From: Gammaproteobacteria bacterium
GTDB taxonomy: Bacteria > Pseudomonadota > Gammaproteobacteria > Pseudomonadales > Azotimanducaceae
Direction of reading: 5' to 3'
Length of the DNA stretch: 19,663 bases
NCBI GenBank assembly: GCA_026706425.1
Contig: JAPOYW010000073.1
Location: 1 to 19,663 of the forward strand
A program made the position numbers and the translations under genes. The first letter of the stretch is position 1, and the number at the start of each line of letters is the position of its first letter. Of this stretch, positions 7,133 through 13,464 are shown piece after piece. The notes beneath the pieces are model-generated. The model had not been told where the DNA came from and searched no databases. It was given only the letters and a program-made list of their open reading frames with translations.

Positions 7133-7909
7133 GTGAGCTATCGCGAGATCCGATACGAGGCCGAAGGTCCGCTCGCGCTTGTGACGATCAATCGACCGGA
7201 GAAGCACAACGCCATCTCGCTCGCCACGCTACGCGAGCTGCAACAGGCCGTCGCCGATTCAGCCGAGAAGGACGACGTCAAGGTCATCGCAATCACCGGG
7301 GCGGGCGGGCGGTCGTTCGCATCGGGCTCCGACCTTTCGGAGGTCCTCGACCGCGATCTTCAGAAGGCTCTCGAACCGATCGTCCAGGGCTTGGCGGAGC
7401 AACTCGAACGGACGCCCAAGCCGACCATCGCAGCCATCGACGGCTTTTGCATGGGCGGAGGGCTCGAGGTCGCATTGGGCTGCGATCTTCGGATCGCGAC
7501 CTCCAGATCCCAGTTCGCCACACCCGAAGGCAAACTGGGCATCATTCCCGGCGGCGGCGCCACGGCACGGCTACCCCGGTTGATCGGCCGGGCGTGGGCG
7601 ATGGAAATGATGCTGATGGGCGAGCCCATCGATGCCACGACGGCCCTTTCCATAGGCCTGGTAACTCGTCTCGTCGAACCCGAAGAGCTGATTCCACAAG
7701 TACGACGCATGTCGGAGCACCTCGCCAGCTTTGCGCCGTTCGTGCCGCGTACGATGAAAGCCATGGTGCACTTCGGGATGGAAGCCAGCATGGCGGGTGC
7801 GCTGATGTTCGAGAAATACGCACAGGGTGCGCTCGTGCAGACCGAGGACAAGCACGAGGGCATCAGGGCCTTTCTCGGCAAGCGCAAGCCGGTGTTCAAG
7901 GGTCGCTAG
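7133..7909 (+). CDS. Enoyl-CoA hydratase/isomerase (crotonase) family protein
   Basis: This 258-aa product is a normal crotonase length. Expected activity is hydration of trans-2-enoyl-CoA or a related acyl-CoA reaction in the cytosol. The oxyanion-hole segments are SFASGSDLSE (61-70) and CMGGGLEVALGCDLRIA (106-122). The two catalytic glutamates of true hydratases are present as E112 and E132 (TPEGKLGIIPGGG), 20 residues apart as in the classic enzyme. The start is a GTG at 7133 with a TGAGGA ribosome site about nine bases upstream. It is apparently monocistronic and converges with the FixJ-like gene, 82 bases apart. The substrate cannot be assigned, although retention of both glutamates favours a hydratase over an isomerase. 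Confidence 0.93.
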   Translation: MSYREIRYEAEGPLALVTINRPEKHNAISLATLRELQQAVADSAEKDDVKVIAITGAGGRSFASGSDLSEVLDRDLQKALEPIVQGLAEQLERTPKPTIAAIDGFCMGGGLEVALGCDLRIATSRSQFATPEGKLGIIPGGGATARLPRLIGRAWAMEMMLMGEPIDATTALSIGLVTRLVEPEELIPQVRRMSEHLASFAPFVPRTMKAMVHFGMEASMAGALMFEKYAQGALVQTEDKHEGIRAFLGKRKPVFKGR

Positions 7910-7991
7910 CAGCGTTGCGGGGGCCTCGCGGGCCTGCGACGGACAATGCCCCGCCGCCTCCGCTTGCTCCGTGTTCCCCCGGCGTAGAGCG

Positions 7992-8633
7992 CTAGATCCG
8001 CGCGTCGAGAGAAATCTTCATCCGCACGAGTTCGGCCAGGTTGTACGCCATCATCTTTCTCATGACCCGGCTGCGGTGGATCTCCACGGTGCGTTCGCTG
8101 ATGCCGAGGTCGATGGCTATCGCTTTGTTCGCCTGGCCCGTTGCCACCCGCTCGAAGACCTCCGTCTCGCGGGGCGACAGGGTCGTGGCACGCGTGCGAA
8201 GTTCTGCGAGCTGCCGGCGGCGCTCGCGTCTATCAACGTCCGCGTCGAGTGCTGCGGCAATCCGGTCGCGCAGCACCTTGCCCTCCGCCGGCAACGACAG
8301 GAAATCAGTCGCTCCGCTCTTCATCGCGCGCACCGCCGTGGGTATGTCCCCGTAGCGAGAGACAAATACGATCGGCAAGTCGACGCCTATTCGGATCAGC
8401 GCGTCCTGCAGCTCCAATCCGTCCATACCCGGCATCCGGATATCCAATACCAGGCAACCGCCGACGTCCCGCCCGATGTCCGCAAGCGCGTCGAGAAACG
8501 CCTGGGCGCTCGAATACGTTCGGCAGGCGATGCCGGTGTTTCGCATGAGCGCGGACACTGCGTCCCTCATCGCGTCGTCGTCGTCGACGACGAACACGGT
8601 GGGGTCGGTGGTCTTGGCTTCGGCTTCGTCCAT
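7992..8633 (-). CDS. FixJ/TtrR-type response regulator with altered receiver (conserved Lys replaced by Leu)
   Basis: This 213-aa product has a receiver (about 12-130), a linker and a LuxR-type helix-turn-helix (about 150-207: TLSPRETEVFERVATGQANK, GISERTVEIHRSRVMRKM). Acidic residues D17-D20 and the phospho-acceptor D64 (LVLDIRMPGMDG) are present. The strand-5 lysine that FixJ-like receivers have in FLEKP is Leu114 here (DFLSLPAEG), confirmed at codon level. The usual TGHGD loop reads SRYGD, leaving S92. Phosphorylation may therefore be uncoupled or constitutive (inference). The ATG at 8633 was chosen because the domain begins shortly after it; the frame extends upstream into the kinase gene without homology. 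The start lies seven bases after the kinase stop, so the two are one operon. Confidence 0.9.
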   Translation of the reverse strand: MDEAEAKTTDPTVFVVDDDDAMRDAVSALMRNTGIACRTYSSAQAFLDALADIGRDVGGCLVLDIRMPGMDGLELQDALIRIGVDLPIVFVSRYGDIPTAVRAMKSGATDFLSLPAEGKVLRDRIAAALDADVDRRERRRQLAELRTRATTLSPRETEVFERVATGQANKAIAIDLGISERTVEIHRSRVMRKMMAYNLAELVRMKISLDARI

Positions 8634-8640
8634 CGTTGGT

Positions 8641-9765
8641 CTAGACCGGCAAAGTGAAACCGAAACTCGCACCAATCGTCGCCCCGTCGCCGTCCACGAC
8701 ATTCTCGCCATGGAGCCTCCCGCCGTGATTGAGAACGATGGTTCGACTGATGGCTAGCCCGATGCCCAGGCTGTCCTTCTTGCTCGACCGGAACGGCTCG
8801 AAAATTTCGTCGACAGCTTGGGCATCGATGCCCTTGCCGCTGTCCCGCACCGCGACATGGACTGTATCGCCGTCGGGCCAGGTCGCGACCCGTATCGTCC
8901 GGCCGTTCCCGCACTCGATCTCCGCCATGGCCTCGATGGCGTTGCTGAAGAGGTTCCGGAGAACCTGCTGAATCTGAACCGGATCGCAGCGCAGCGTAGG
9001 CAGGTCCGCACCCGGGGAGAACTCGATCATCACTCCCTGGGGCGACGCATCGGTACGGGCCAGCTCGACCGTTTCCGCGACCAGCGTGTTGACGTCGGCT
9101 ATCTCGAAACTGAGTTCGCCGCCTTGGAACAGGCGCCGGACCCGCTCCACCGCCAAACCCGCTCGCCGGGTCTGCTCGATGATGTTCTCCAACGCCGAGA
9201 CGAGCTTCGGCTCCGCGGAGCCCGAATCCGCGAGTTCCCGGGCCACCTGGGCATAGACCGCGAGGGCCGAGAGCGGCTGGTTCATTTCATGGGCGACCGC
9301 AGCCGTCATTTCGGCCATGGCACCCAGCCGTTCGGCCCGCTCCAGGCGATCACGCAGAACCCGAGCTTCGACCTCGGCGGATACGTCGTGCAGCACCGCC
9401 GCGAAACAGCGGCCCACCGGCGAGTCGAATTCGTTGACAACCAGATAGATCGGCACAAGCTCACCGTCGCCGCGCAGTGCTTCCACCTCCCGACCGACCC
9501 CGATGATGTGTTTGTCGCCCGTCTCGAGATAACGCCCGATGTATCGCGGGTGCTGGGATCGATGCGGTTCCGGCATCAGCAGACCGTTCGGTTGGCCGAG
9601 GGCCTCGGCTTCGGAGTACCCGAACAGCCGCTGCGCCGCGAGATTGAAGGATCGAATGATGCCCTGCTCGTCGGCCACAATGATACCGTCCAAGGCGGCA
9701 TCCATGATCGCCTTGGCAATGGTCGACGTTGGGTATTCGCCATCGTCGGTGGCTGGTTCGTTCAC
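8641..9765 (-). CDS. FixL-like PAS sensor histidine kinase, soluble
   Basis: This 374-aa product has no membrane segment. A single PAS domain (about 16-130) is followed by DHp (about 142-215) and ATPase (about 250-374). The phospho-accepting H159 is in AVAHEMNQPLSALAVYA, the family-4 H box of FixL-like kinases. The N box is NLFSNAIEAM, G1 is DSGKGID and G2 is SLGIGLAIS. The PAS domain has MPEPHRSQHPRYIGRY and HIIGVGREV. H72, R78 and R92 align with the FixL heme ligand His200 and the oxygen-sensing Arg206 and Arg220 of Bradyrhizobium FixL, so heme-based O2 sensing is possible. Many non-heme PAS kinases share this motif, so it is not proven. The start is a GTG at 9765 without a strong ribosome site. 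The FixJ-like gene follows immediately. Confidence 0.93.
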   Translation of the reverse strand: MNEPATDDGEYPTSTIAKAIMDAALDGIIVADEQGIIRSFNLAAQRLFGYSEAEALGQPNGLLMPEPHRSQHPRYIGRYLETGDKHIIGVGREVEALRGDGELVPIYLVVNEFDSPVGRCFAAVLHDVSAEVEARVLRDRLERAERLGAMAEMTAAVAHEMNQPLSALAVYAQVARELADSGSAEPKLVSALENIIEQTRRAGLAVERVRRLFQGGELSFEIADVNTLVAETVELARTDASPQGVMIEFSPGADLPTLRCDPVQIQQVLRNLFSNAIEAMAEIECGNGRTIRVATWPDGDTVHVAVRDSGKGIDAQAVDEIFEPFRSSKKDSLGIGLAISRTIVLNHGGRLHGENVVDGDGATIGASFGFTLPV

Positions 9766-9844
9766 TTGCGTCCGGTGGTCAAAGACTCCACAAACCGTCC
9801 ACCTCGCCCGCCGGACAGCTGTGTCCGGGTGCAGGACCGTATGG

Positions 9845-9869
9845 CTTCGTCGTCATTGCAGCGACGAAG
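9845..9869. repeat. 8-bp inverted repeat upstream of FixL-like gene
   Basis: CTTCGTCG (9845-9852) and CGACGAAG (9862-9869) form a perfect pair with a 9-base spacer. It is about 80 bases upstream of the kinase start and just downstream of an AT-rich TATAT patch. That position fits an operator or a leader hairpin. Confidence 0.45.
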
Positions 9870-10053
9870 TAGAGGGTTGCATATAAGGGATTCCCGAAAC
9901 AGGCGCGCGGGCGCGTTCGCACACAAAAAACCCAATGCTGTCGGTCGGCGATTCAAGCGGTTGGCGTCGAGCGCGGGCCTGTCGCTCACGACGGTCTTAC
10001 CGGGAGGTTGCGTCTTTGCTAACTTAGTTCATCGGGGCTAGCACCCCAACTCA

Positions 10054-10072
10054 GCCGGCCCGAGGGGCCGGC
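10054..10072. repeat. 8-bp GC-rich hairpin in the leader of the dehydratase operon
   Basis: GCCGGCCC (10054-10061) and GGGCCGGC (10065-10072) pair around a GAG loop. It ends 26 bases before the first gene of the pair. With no T run, it is more likely a leader structure or RNA stabiliser than a terminator. Confidence 0.5.
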
Positions 10073-10098
10073 GTTACGGAATATATTGAGGGGAAATG

Positions 10099-10620
10099 AT
10101 GGCTGTAGAGAAATTTCCGGTGGAGGCGAGTCACATCATGATGTTCGCCCGTTCCGTCGGGGACGGCAATCCGATCTACCACGACGACGAGTACGCGAAG
10201 AGCACCGAGCCTGGCGGGATCATCGCGCCGCCGACGTTCGTCCAGGCGAGTGCGCAGTTCGACCCGAACCACGGCCTCCGACCGAAGATCGACGGGGACG
10301 GGTGGTTCGGCTCCGGCGGTGCCCCCTCCGGTGCCAAGCCGCGCGGCGATCGCAAGAGCGGCGGCGGTGGTGGCGGCGGTGGTGGCGGCGGCGGAGGGTT
10401 GCACGCGGAGCAACGCTTCATCTACCACCGTCACATGAGGCCGGGCGATGTCCTGTCGGCGACTTCGAGACCCGGCAAGACCTGGGAAAAGCAAGGCCGC
10501 CGATCCGGCAAACTGGTGTTCAGCGAGTCGGTTACCGAATACCGGGACTTGAACGGCGAACTGGTCGTTACCGCGATCGGCGTCGGCGTCCGAACGGAAC
10601 GCCCCGTGGATCAAGGTTGA
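10099..10620 (+). CDS. MaoC/FAS1-type dehydratase N-terminal-domain protein (HadA-like subunit) with polyglycine tract
   Basis: This 173-aa single hot-dog-fold protein begins with FPVEASHIMMFARSVGD. The hydratase-like motif is D22-G-N24-P25-I-Y27, with Tyr where the active subunit has His, so this is probably the substrate-binding/scaffold half, like mycobacterial HadA. Residues 88-100 are thirteen consecutive glycines between KSG and LHAEQRF, encoded at 10360-10398 by near-repeats of GGCGGCGGTGGT. Later family landmarks are RPGDVLSATSRPGKTWEK and LVFSESVTEYRD. The second of two adjacent ATGs (10099) was chosen because it leaves five bases to the GAGGGG ribosome site; ATG 10096 is too close. 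The catalytic partner follows 14 bases later. Expected role: (R)-3-hydroxyacyl-thioester dehydration or hydration of a CoA/ACP substrate. Confidence 0.9.
   Translation: MAVEKFPVEASHIMMFARSVGDGNPIYHDDEYAKSTEPGGIIAPPTFVQASAQFDPNHGLRPKIDGDGWFGSGGAPSGAKPRGDRKSGGGGGGGGGGGGGLHAEQRFIYHRHMRPGDVLSATSRPGKTWEKQGRRSGKLVFSESVTEYRDLNGELVVTAIGVGVRTERPVDQG
10360..10398 (+). repeat. Polyglycine-coding tandem repeat
   Basis: Thirteen glycine codons are organised as two exact copies of the 12-mer GGCGGCGGTGGT, a third variant copy (GGCGGCGGCGGA) and one extra GGG. It lies inside the HadA-like gene and is an obvious site for replication slippage in multiples of three. Confidence 0.9.
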
Positions 10621-10634
10621 GAGGGGCTTGGGAA

Positions 10635-11042
10635 ATGGCACTGAAAGCAAGCAAACTCAGCGTCGGCGACACTCACGCGGAACGTCTGGTCGAAGACCTA
10701 AAGCGCACCCAGATCGTCATGTACGCGGGTGCATCCGGCGACTACAACCCGGTTCATACCGACGAGGTCTTCACCACCCAGGTGGCCGGCTATCCGAGTG
10801 TCTTCGCACACGGCATGCTGACTATGGGCATGACGGGCAAGATGCTGACGAACTACGTCGGCGACGGACGGCTGACCGAATACGGCGTGCGCTTCACCAA
10901 CCAGGTGTTTCCCGGCGATACGTTGGACGCCACCGCCACCGTGACAGAGGTGGCGGACGGCATCGTGGCTCTCGACGTGTCCACCGTGAACCAGAACGGG
11001 GTGGAGGTCCTGAGAGGGACGGCGAAGGCTCGCGTCGACTGA
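10635..11042 (+). CDS. MaoC-family dehydratase, catalytic (HadB-like) subunit
   Basis: This 135-aa single hot-dog domain carries the hydratase-2 motif: Y30-AGASG-D36-Y-N38-P-V-H41, with catalytic Asp36 and His41 intact, followed by VFAHGMLTMGM. It should hydrate or dehydrate acyl thioesters together with the upstream HadA-like subunit as a heterodimer. The ATG at 10635 lies 14 bases after the previous stop, with a GAGGGG-type site upstream, so the two genes are one operon. An open frame upstream to 10086 is a shadow of the first gene. The gene converges with the HSL-type esterase, stops eight bases apart. Either a fatty-acid (beta-oxidation or PHA-type) or a specialised catabolic role is possible; the sequence does not decide. 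Confidence 0.92.
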   Translation: MALKASKLSVGDTHAERLVEDLKRTQIVMYAGASGDYNPVHTDEVFTTQVAGYPSVFAHGMLTMGMTGKMLTNYVGDGRLTEYGVRFTNQVFPGDTLDATATVTEVADGIVALDVSTVNQNGVEVLRGTAKARVD

Positions 11043-11050
11043 GAACACCC

Positions 11051-11974
11051 TCAGTTCGCGTTGAACGCGACGCGCAGCGCTGCACACGCATCCGACATGG
11101 CTTCGCGGGTGGCGTCGATCATGCGCGTGTGAGCGAAGAAGCCGTGGATGAAACCATCGTACCGGACGAACCGGGCGTCGACACCGGCCCTCGCCAAGGC
11201 GCGCGCATAGTCCTCGCCCTCGTCCCGCAGCGGGTCGTACTCGGCGGTCATCACCAAGGTCGGCGGCAGCCTCGACAAATCATCCGCCAATAGCGGGGAC
11301 GCGTACGGGTGCCGACGATCATCCGGTGTCGGCGCGTAGTGGTCCCAGAACCAATGCATGGCCTCTGCGGTGAGTAGATAGCCGTCCGCATTGTCTCGGT
11401 ACGACGCCCGGTCGAAGTTGACCCCGTCCGTCACCGGGTAGACCAGCAGTTGAAAGGCAATCGCCGGTTCCCGTCGATCCCTCGCCATCTGCGCCACGAC
11501 GGCCGCGAGGTTGCCGCCGGCGCTGTCACCGGCCACCGCCAACGAGCTCGCATCGCCATCGTAGACGGACGCGTTATCCGCAGCCCAAAGCGTTGCCGAA
11601 TAGGAATCCTCCGCGGCGGCGGGAAACCGGTGCTCGGGGGCAAGCCGGTAGTCGACCGAGACAACGAGCGCGCCGGCGCCCCGACAGACTTCGCGGCTCT
11701 GGCAATCGGCCGTGTCGAGGTCCCCGATCACCCACCCGCCACCGTGGAACATCATGACGACCGGAAACGGGCCGCTGCCGTCGGGACGGTAGACCCTGGC
11801 TGGCACGCCCCCCGCATCGATGTCCCTCACCGTTCCCACTTCGATCTCCGAAGCGTCGGTCTGCATCGCCCGGAACATCTCCCGCCCTGCTTCCACGGGC
11901 ATCCCCGTCAAGGCGGGGCCACCAACGGCGTCAAGTTGACGCAGCATCTCCTCGTATCCAGGATTGAGCGGCAT
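11051..11974 (-). CDS. Alpha/beta-hydrolase, hormone-sensitive-lipase (HSL) type esterase
   Basis: This 307-aa product is typical of the bacterial HSL/family IV esterases. The oxyanion motif is HGGGW (77-81, MMFHGGGWVIGDLD). The nucleophile is S151 in VAGDSAGGNLAAV, the acid is D247 in TAEYDPLRDEG and the base is H277 in YDGFIHGFF. YRLAPEHRFPAA (109-120) is another family hallmark. It should hydrolyse short-chain carboxyl esters in the cytosol; there is no signal peptide. The start at 11974 has an AAGGGAG ribosome site about eight bases upstream. The frame stays open for 136 more codons upstream, but that part lies over the hairpin cluster and the clpP-like gene and shows no homology. Transcribed divergently from the protease operon. 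Confidence 0.95.
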   Translation of the reverse strand: MPLNPGYEEMLRQLDAVGGPALTGMPVEAGREMFRAMQTDASEIEVGTVRDIDAGGVPARVYRPDGSGPFPVVMMFHGGGWVIGDLDTADCQSREVCRGAGALVVSVDYRLAPEHRFPAAAEDSYSATLWAADNASVYDGDASSLAVAGDSAGGNLAAVVAQMARDRREPAIAFQLLVYPVTDGVNFDRASYRDNADGYLLTAEAMHWFWDHYAPTPDDRRHPYASPLLADDLSRLPPTLVMTAEYDPLRDEGEDYARALARAGVDARFVRYDGFIHGFFAHTRMIDATREAMSDACAALRVAFNAN

Positions 11975-12016
11975 GGTATGAACTCCCTTCGGCGTCGGCG
12001 CACAGCCTATACGAAC

Positions 12017-12121
12017 GCGACCGCTTCGCGGTCGCCCGGGAATTCGCTTACGCGAATTCTCCAACGGGCAGGCACGCGACGCTTCGCCGTCGCCGGAGAG
12101 ATTCCAACGGCGAGGCAACGC
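12017..12121. repeat. Cluster of three short hairpins plus an imperfect direct repeat
   Basis: Three consecutive inverted repeats occur: GCGACCGC-TTC-GCGGTCGC (12017-12035), GAATTCGC-TTAC-GCGAATTC (12040-12059) and GCGACG-N6-CGTCGC (12076-12093). Stems 1 and 3 are related in sequence, both built around GCTTCGC. A direct repeat of about 20 bases (CTCCAACGGGCAGGCACGC at ~12059 and TTCCAACGGCGAGGCAACGC at 12102) flanks the third. No reading frame here looks coding. This resembles a small REP-like or regulatory mosaic in the divergent region between the esterase and ClpP-like operons. Confidence 0.6.
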
Positions 12122-12188
12122 CACCGATTCGCTATGCGGCGCGACCGATTCCGGTAACATGGCGCGCTTTCCTGCGGTAGGTAGACCG

Positions 12189-12788
12189 ATGGGCGACGAC
12201 GTTCCCGACGGGGCGAAGGAAGCCGCCGAAGCAGCACGGCAATTCGCATTCCTGGAAAACACGCTGCTCAAGAACCGAACCCTGACGATCTTCGGCGAGA
12301 TCAACAAGGACGTCGCCCAGCGCACGACCGAGAAACTTCTCGCCCTGTCATTCGAAAGCGGGGATCCCATCACGGTATTCATCGGCTCGCCGGGTGGTCA
12401 CGTGGAATCCGGCGACACGATCTTCGACATGATCCGGTTCATCAAACCGACGGTTCGCACCGTTGGCACGGGCTGGGTCGGCAGCATCGCCACGCACATA
12501 TACCTCGCGACGGGTCGCGAGAACCGTTTCGCCCTGCCCAACACGCGCTTCCTGATACACCAGCCCGCCGGCGGTTTCGGTGGCGATGCCTCGGATATCG
12601 AGATCCAAGCGCGGGAGATCGTGAAGACGAGGGAGCGAATCAACCAGATCATCGCCGATGAAACCGGACAGCCAGTGGAACGGGTCGCGAAGGACGTCGA
12701 CCGCGACTATTGGATGAGCGTCGAGGAGTCCGTCCAGTACGGTCTGGTCGGTTCGATCATCACCTCGGCTACAGAGCTTCCCGGATGA
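12189..12788 (+). CDS. ClpP-like ATP-dependent protease proteolytic subunit (divergent paralogue)
   Basis: This 199-aa product has the length of mature ClpP. The catalytic triad is conserved: S99 (GTGWVGSIATHIYLA), H124 (RFLIHQPAGG) and D173 (DRDYWMSVEESVQYGLVGSI). The oxyanion glycine segment GSPGG is at 66-70. The residues after the serine are Ile-Ala instead of the classic Met-Gly, marking a divergent ClpP group rather than the housekeeping copy normally next to clpX, which is absent here. ATG 12189 was preferred over ATG 12159, because the latter overlaps a possible TAACAT -10 element and adds an unrelated leader. The stop overlaps the next gene's start (ATGA). Expected role: chambered proteolysis with an AAA+ partner encoded elsewhere. 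Confidence 0.9.
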   Translation: MGDDVPDGAKEAAEAARQFAFLENTLLKNRTLTIFGEINKDVAQRTTEKLLALSFESGDPITVFIGSPGGHVESGDTIFDMIRFIKPTVRTVGTGWVGSIATHIYLATGRENRFALPNTRFLIHQPAGGFGGDASDIEIQAREIVKTRERINQIIADETGQPVERVAKDVDRDYWMSVEESVQYGLVGSIITSATELPG

Positions 12789-13444
12789 TGCGAGAGCACC
12801 GCATCGACCTTGGCGAGACCAGTGTCGGAGCACTGCTCATGCCTGCGCAAGGGACGCATCGGGCCACGTTGACCTTGGGTCACGGCGCTGGCGCGGGAAT
12901 GACCCACGGGAGCATGGAGGGTATCGCGGTTGCGTTCGCCGATGTCGGCATCGCAACACTGCGCTACAACTTTCCCTTCAAGGAACAGGGCCGCTCGCGG
13001 GTCGATGCCCAAGCCGTCTCCACCGCCACGGTGGCCGCCGCCCTCGAGTGCGCAGGACGCGAATCGCCGGGGCCACACCTTGTCGGTGGACACAGCTACG
13101 GCGGACGCATGGCATCGCATGCGGTGGTCGACCGCGGCCTCGATGTGGCGGGCCTCGTGTTCTGCTCCTTTCCCCTGCACATGCCGCGCAAGCCCGGGCT
13201 CAAACGCGCCGAGCACCTAGACGGTATAACGGCACCCATGCTGTTCCTGTCCGGCACCCGGGACGGTATGGCCCAACCGCAGTTGCTGAACGATGTCGCC
13301 AAACGCATAGGCGCCACGGTGAGCTGGCTGGATACGGCGGACCACGGCTACAAGGTGCTGCAGCGCACTCGCCGAACCGACGATGTATTCGAGGAGATGG
13401 CCCACTACGCGAGTGCCTGGCTGGACACCGTGCTCCCGGCCTGA
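12785..13444 (+). CDS. Alpha/beta-hydrolase of the TEX30/KANL3-like (dienelactone-hydrolase-like) family
   Basis: This 219-aa protein shows the family's opening LTLGHGAGAGMTHGSM (29-44) and RYNFPFKEQGR (60-70). The triad candidates are S104 (GGHSYGGRMAS), D160 (LSGTRDGMA) and H187 (TADHGYKVL). Substrate is unknown; this bacterial family is generally annotated only as hydrolase. Two adjacent ATGs exist at 12785 and 12788. The first overlaps the protease stop as ATGA, implying translational coupling. The third gene of the operon starts 20 bases after its stop. A functional link to the ClpP-like subunit is suggested by coupling only. Confidence 0.9.
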   Translation: MMREHRIDLGETSVGALLMPAQGTHRATLTLGHGAGAGMTHGSMEGIAVAFADVGIATLRYNFPFKEQGRSRVDAQAVSTATVAAALECAGRESPGPHLVGGHSYGGRMASHAVVDRGLDVAGLVFCSFPLHMPRKPGLKRAEHLDGITAPMLFLSGTRDGMAQPQLLNDVAKRIGATVSWLDTADHGYKVLQRTRRTDDVFEEMAHYASAWLDTVLPA

Positions 13445-13464
13445 CAGCTAGACAAGGAATACGC

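Larger units (their letters stand above)
9766..10098. other. Divergent intergenic region between FixL-like kinase and dehydratase pair
   Basis: This 333-base gap has no convincing gene. It holds an inverted repeat at 9845-9869 near the kinase start, an AT-rich TGCATATAAGG patch at about 9880, a hairpin at 10054-10072, and an AT-rich stretch leading into the ribosome site of the dehydratase gene. Promoters for both flanking operons must lie here, but no clear -35/-10 pair or FNR/FixK-type TTGAT-N4-ATCAA box was found. Confidence 0.6.

Noticed and set aside
10051..10650. A 199-codon minus-strand frame over the dehydratase gene
   Set aside because: It is antisense to the polyGly dehydratase subunit; its Ala-rich stretch is simply the complement of the glycine repeat.
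11975..12382. N-terminal extension of the HSL-type esterase frame
   Set aside because: The extension overlaps the hairpin cluster and the clpP-like gene, and the family start plus a strong ribosome site are at 11974.
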